Positions 51,050-52,723 of a stretch of DNA of 52,723 bases are shown piece by piece. The stretch covers positions 1 through 52,723 of the forward strand of contig NZ_QDFY01000018.1 in NCBI RefSeq assembly GCF_003347635.1, written 5' to 3'. The notes beneath the pieces were generated by a model, which saw only the letters and a program-made list of their open reading frames with translations, ran no database searches and was not told the origin of the DNA. Source of the stretch: Sphingosinicella terrae (GTDB taxonomy: Bacteria; Pseudomonadota; Alphaproteobacteria; Sphingomonadales; Sphingomonadaceae). Position 1 is the stretch's first letter, and each line of letters begins with the position of its first letter. Made by a program: the position numbers and the translations under genes.

Positions 51050-52723
51050 ATGGCATCGCCTTACATTCGCGCAAATGAGTTCGGACAGCTGATCCCTGAC
51101 GATCATCACCACAAGGCTCCTCTCGAGCCGATAGCCGGCGACTACACGCTGTCGGACCTGTGGAACGTGGCCGCCCCGCCGACCCTTGCCGACGAGCCCA
51201 ACGGTACCGGAATCGTCGTTGGCGGGTCCGCGAGCGGCGCCATCGATTTCAGCGGCGACGTCGACATCTATTCCGTCACCCTCGTCGCCGGCCAGACCTA
51301 CAGTGTCTCGCTGCGCGGCACGGGCGCCGCGGCGCTGACCGACAGCTTCCTCCAGATCGGCAGCCCGACCGACACCCTCGTCATCCAGGACGATGACGGC
51401 GGCAACGGTCTCTACTCGGTCGTCACCTTCACGGCTTCGGTCAGCGGCACCTACTCGATCGTCGCCAGCTCGTTCGCCAATCCCGGCGATCCCGGGCTGG
51501 GGACCTACACGGTCGACGTTTGGCAGCGCGGCGCCGACACGGTGGGCGCCACCAACGGCACCGCAGTCGCGATCGACCTGGGCACGGTCTTAGGGTTCCG
51601 CGAGACCGGGACGGACGTCGACCGCTATGCGGTGACCCTTGAGGCCGGCCAGCTCTACACGTTCGAGGTAGCCGGCGGCGCCGACTACAATACCAACTGG
51701 CTCTCGGTCCCCACCGGCGAGCTCGATACCATCCTGCGGCTGCGCAATGCCTCCGGGACGATCATCGCGTCCAATGACGACCTCAGCTTCCCGAGCGACA
51801 TCAGCTCGGGATTCAGCTTCCTGGCGACGGCGTCCGGCACCTTTTACCTGGATGTCACCGCCTATTCCGGCCAGACTGGCGGCTATGTGCTGGACTATGG
51901 CCAGGTCGACCTGTCCACGCTCGACCCGCTCGACTCGATCATCTGGGGCAGCGCCGGCAACATGGATCCCGGCGATGACGGCATCCTGACCGTCTATTTC
52001 GCCGAGGCCGGCGAGAATTTCGGCGAGACCGGCGACAATGGCGTCGATCCGCTGCCCTCCTTCGGCTGGAACGCGTTCGAGCAGCAGCAGGTGATGCTGG
52101 CGCTGGAGGAATATTCGAAGATCCTGGGCTTCGAATATCAGGTCACGACCGATGCCGAGACGGCCGACTTCAGGCTGGTGACGACGACGTCGGAGCAATA
52201 TGGCGCCTATTTCTACCCGCAGGACCCGACCTACGGCACCCAGCAGGGCATCGGCGCCTTCAACGTCGACAGCGGCGCCTGGACCTTCGATCAGCAGCAG
52301 GCGCTGGTCCAGGGCGGCTATGCCTTCGCCGTCATCCTGCACGAGTTCGGCCATGCCCACGGCCTCTCCCATCCGCATGACCGGGGCGGCGGATCCGACG
52401 TGATGCTCGGTGTCAGCGGATCGACCGGCAGCTACGGCCTCTACGACCTCAACCAGGGCGTCTACACGGTCATGTCGTACAACGACTCCTTCCCGCGGGG
52501 CCCCAATGGCGAGACGCCGTTCACCGTCGCCAATGTCGATAGCGGCTGGTCGGGGACGCTGAGCGCTTTCGACATCGCCGCGCTGCAGGAGCGCTACGGC
52601 ATCATCAACGCCTATGCGACCGGCAACAACGTCTACGAGCTCGGCGACGCCAATGATCCCGGCGTCTATTACGAGACGATCTGGGATACCGGCGGCACCG
52701 ACGAGATCCGCTATTCCGGCAAT
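51050..52723 (+). CDS. Secreted M10-type metalloprotease with two N-terminal pre-peptidase-like domains (3' end outside window)
   Basis: The frame is open for 558 codons to the window edge. The zinc site HEFGHAHGLSH is at residues 431-441 (H431, E432, H435, G438, H441), followed by P442, and the Met-turn is TVMSYND (M475, Y477), both diagnostic of metzincins of the serralysin/M10 group. Before it are two beta-rich domains (about 44-165 and 168-285) with the pre-peptidase C-terminal (PPC) pattern, such as GDVDIYSVTLVAGQTYSVSL and TDVDRYAVTLEAGQLYTFEV. There is no signal peptide, so export by a type I system is likely, with Ca-binding repeats expected in the missing C-terminus. Start ATG 51050 follows a G-rich stretch. 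Confidence 0.9.
   Translation, partial: MASPYIRANEFGQLIPDDHHHKAPLEPIAGDYTLSDLWNVAAPPTLADEPNGTGIVVGGSASGAIDFSGDVDIYSVTLVAGQTYSVSLRGTGAAALTDSFLQIGSPTDTLVIQDDDGGNGLYSVVTFTASVSGTYSIVASSFANPGDPGLGTYTVDVWQRGADTVGATNGTAVAIDLGTVLGFRETGTDVDRYAVTLEAGQLYTFEVAGGADYNTNWLSVPTGELDTILRLRNASGTIIASNDDLSFPSDISSGFSFLATASGTFYLDVTAYSGQTGGYVLDYGQVDLSTLDPLDSIIWGSAGNMDPGDDGILTVYFAEAGENFGETGDNGVDPLPSFGWNAFEQQQVMLALEEYSKILGFEYQVTTDAETADFRLVTTTSEQYGAYFYPQDPTYGTQQGIGAFNVDSGAWTFDQQQALVQGGYAFAVILHEFGHAHGLSHPHDRGGGSDVMLGVSGSTGSYGLYDLNQGVYTVMSYNDSFPRGPNGETPFTVANVDSGWSGTLSAFDIAALQERYGIINAYATGNNVYELGDANDPGVYYETIWDTGGTDEIRYSGN

Overview
The window is a GC-rich, densely packed chromosomal segment from an alphaproteobacterium, most likely a member of the Sphingomonadales. 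Evidence for this is the CpdR-type response regulator, the DUF1013/TrcR regulator, the stand-alone SapC-family protein, two large TonB-dependent receptors each beside catabolic or cofactor genes, and the fused MarR-GNAT protein. No insertion sequence, phage gene or CRISPR array was seen. Assignments come from reading motifs, gene order and lengths; no database search was run.

Layout. 1-144 is the 3' end of etfA. 214-7281 (minus) is a tightly coupled catabolic operon: SDR, 2-oxopent-4-enoate hydratase, acetylating acetaldehyde dehydrogenase, 4-hydroxy-2-oxovalerate aldolase, an NDP-forming acyl-CoA ligase and an HsaA-like flavin monooxygenase. This is the lower meta-cleavage pathway without a ring-cleavage dioxygenase in view. 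7519-11427 (plus) is a sulfate-assimilation operon (cysD, cysN/C fusion, cysQ) ending with an adrenodoxin-type ferredoxin. 11467-14591 holds an SDR and a TonB-dependent receptor, divergent from an MFS transporter across a dyad operator. 16121-21593 (minus) is a complete, overlapping coenzyme F420 operon (fbiC, npdG, cofE, cofD, cofC), divergent from a second TonB-dependent receptor.

24438-25932 has tRNA-Val, cpdR and N-formylglutamate amidohydrolase. The 363-base gap after it holds a probable unannotated small RNA on the minus strand with two CUCCUCCC anti-Shine-Dalgarno motifs, a promoter and a terminator. 26296-40108 is mostly housekeeping: SapC-like protein, FAD-linked dehydrogenase, DEAD-box helicase, cysteine hydrolase, tgt, queA, cyclophilin, coaD, ispA, xseB, an MBL-fold hydrolase and trcR. 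Between tgt and queA sits a MarR-GNAT gene with a perfect 21-bp palindrome and a divergent DUF427 gene.

40146-49955 (minus) is the most striking region, an extended curli-type amyloid locus. Its order is csgF, csgG, three very large curlin-repeat proteins (508, 731 and 521 aa), a smaller Arg-containing curlin-repeat protein, a secreted protein with one curlin-like repeat, csgH, and a LuxR-type regulator. No csgE is visible. The three large curlins share a C-terminal cap and appear to lack Lys and Cys after the signal peptide. The locus is followed by a small lipoprotein gene and, on the plus strand, the start of a secreted M10-type metalloprotease with two N-terminal pre-peptidase-like domains, cut by the window end.
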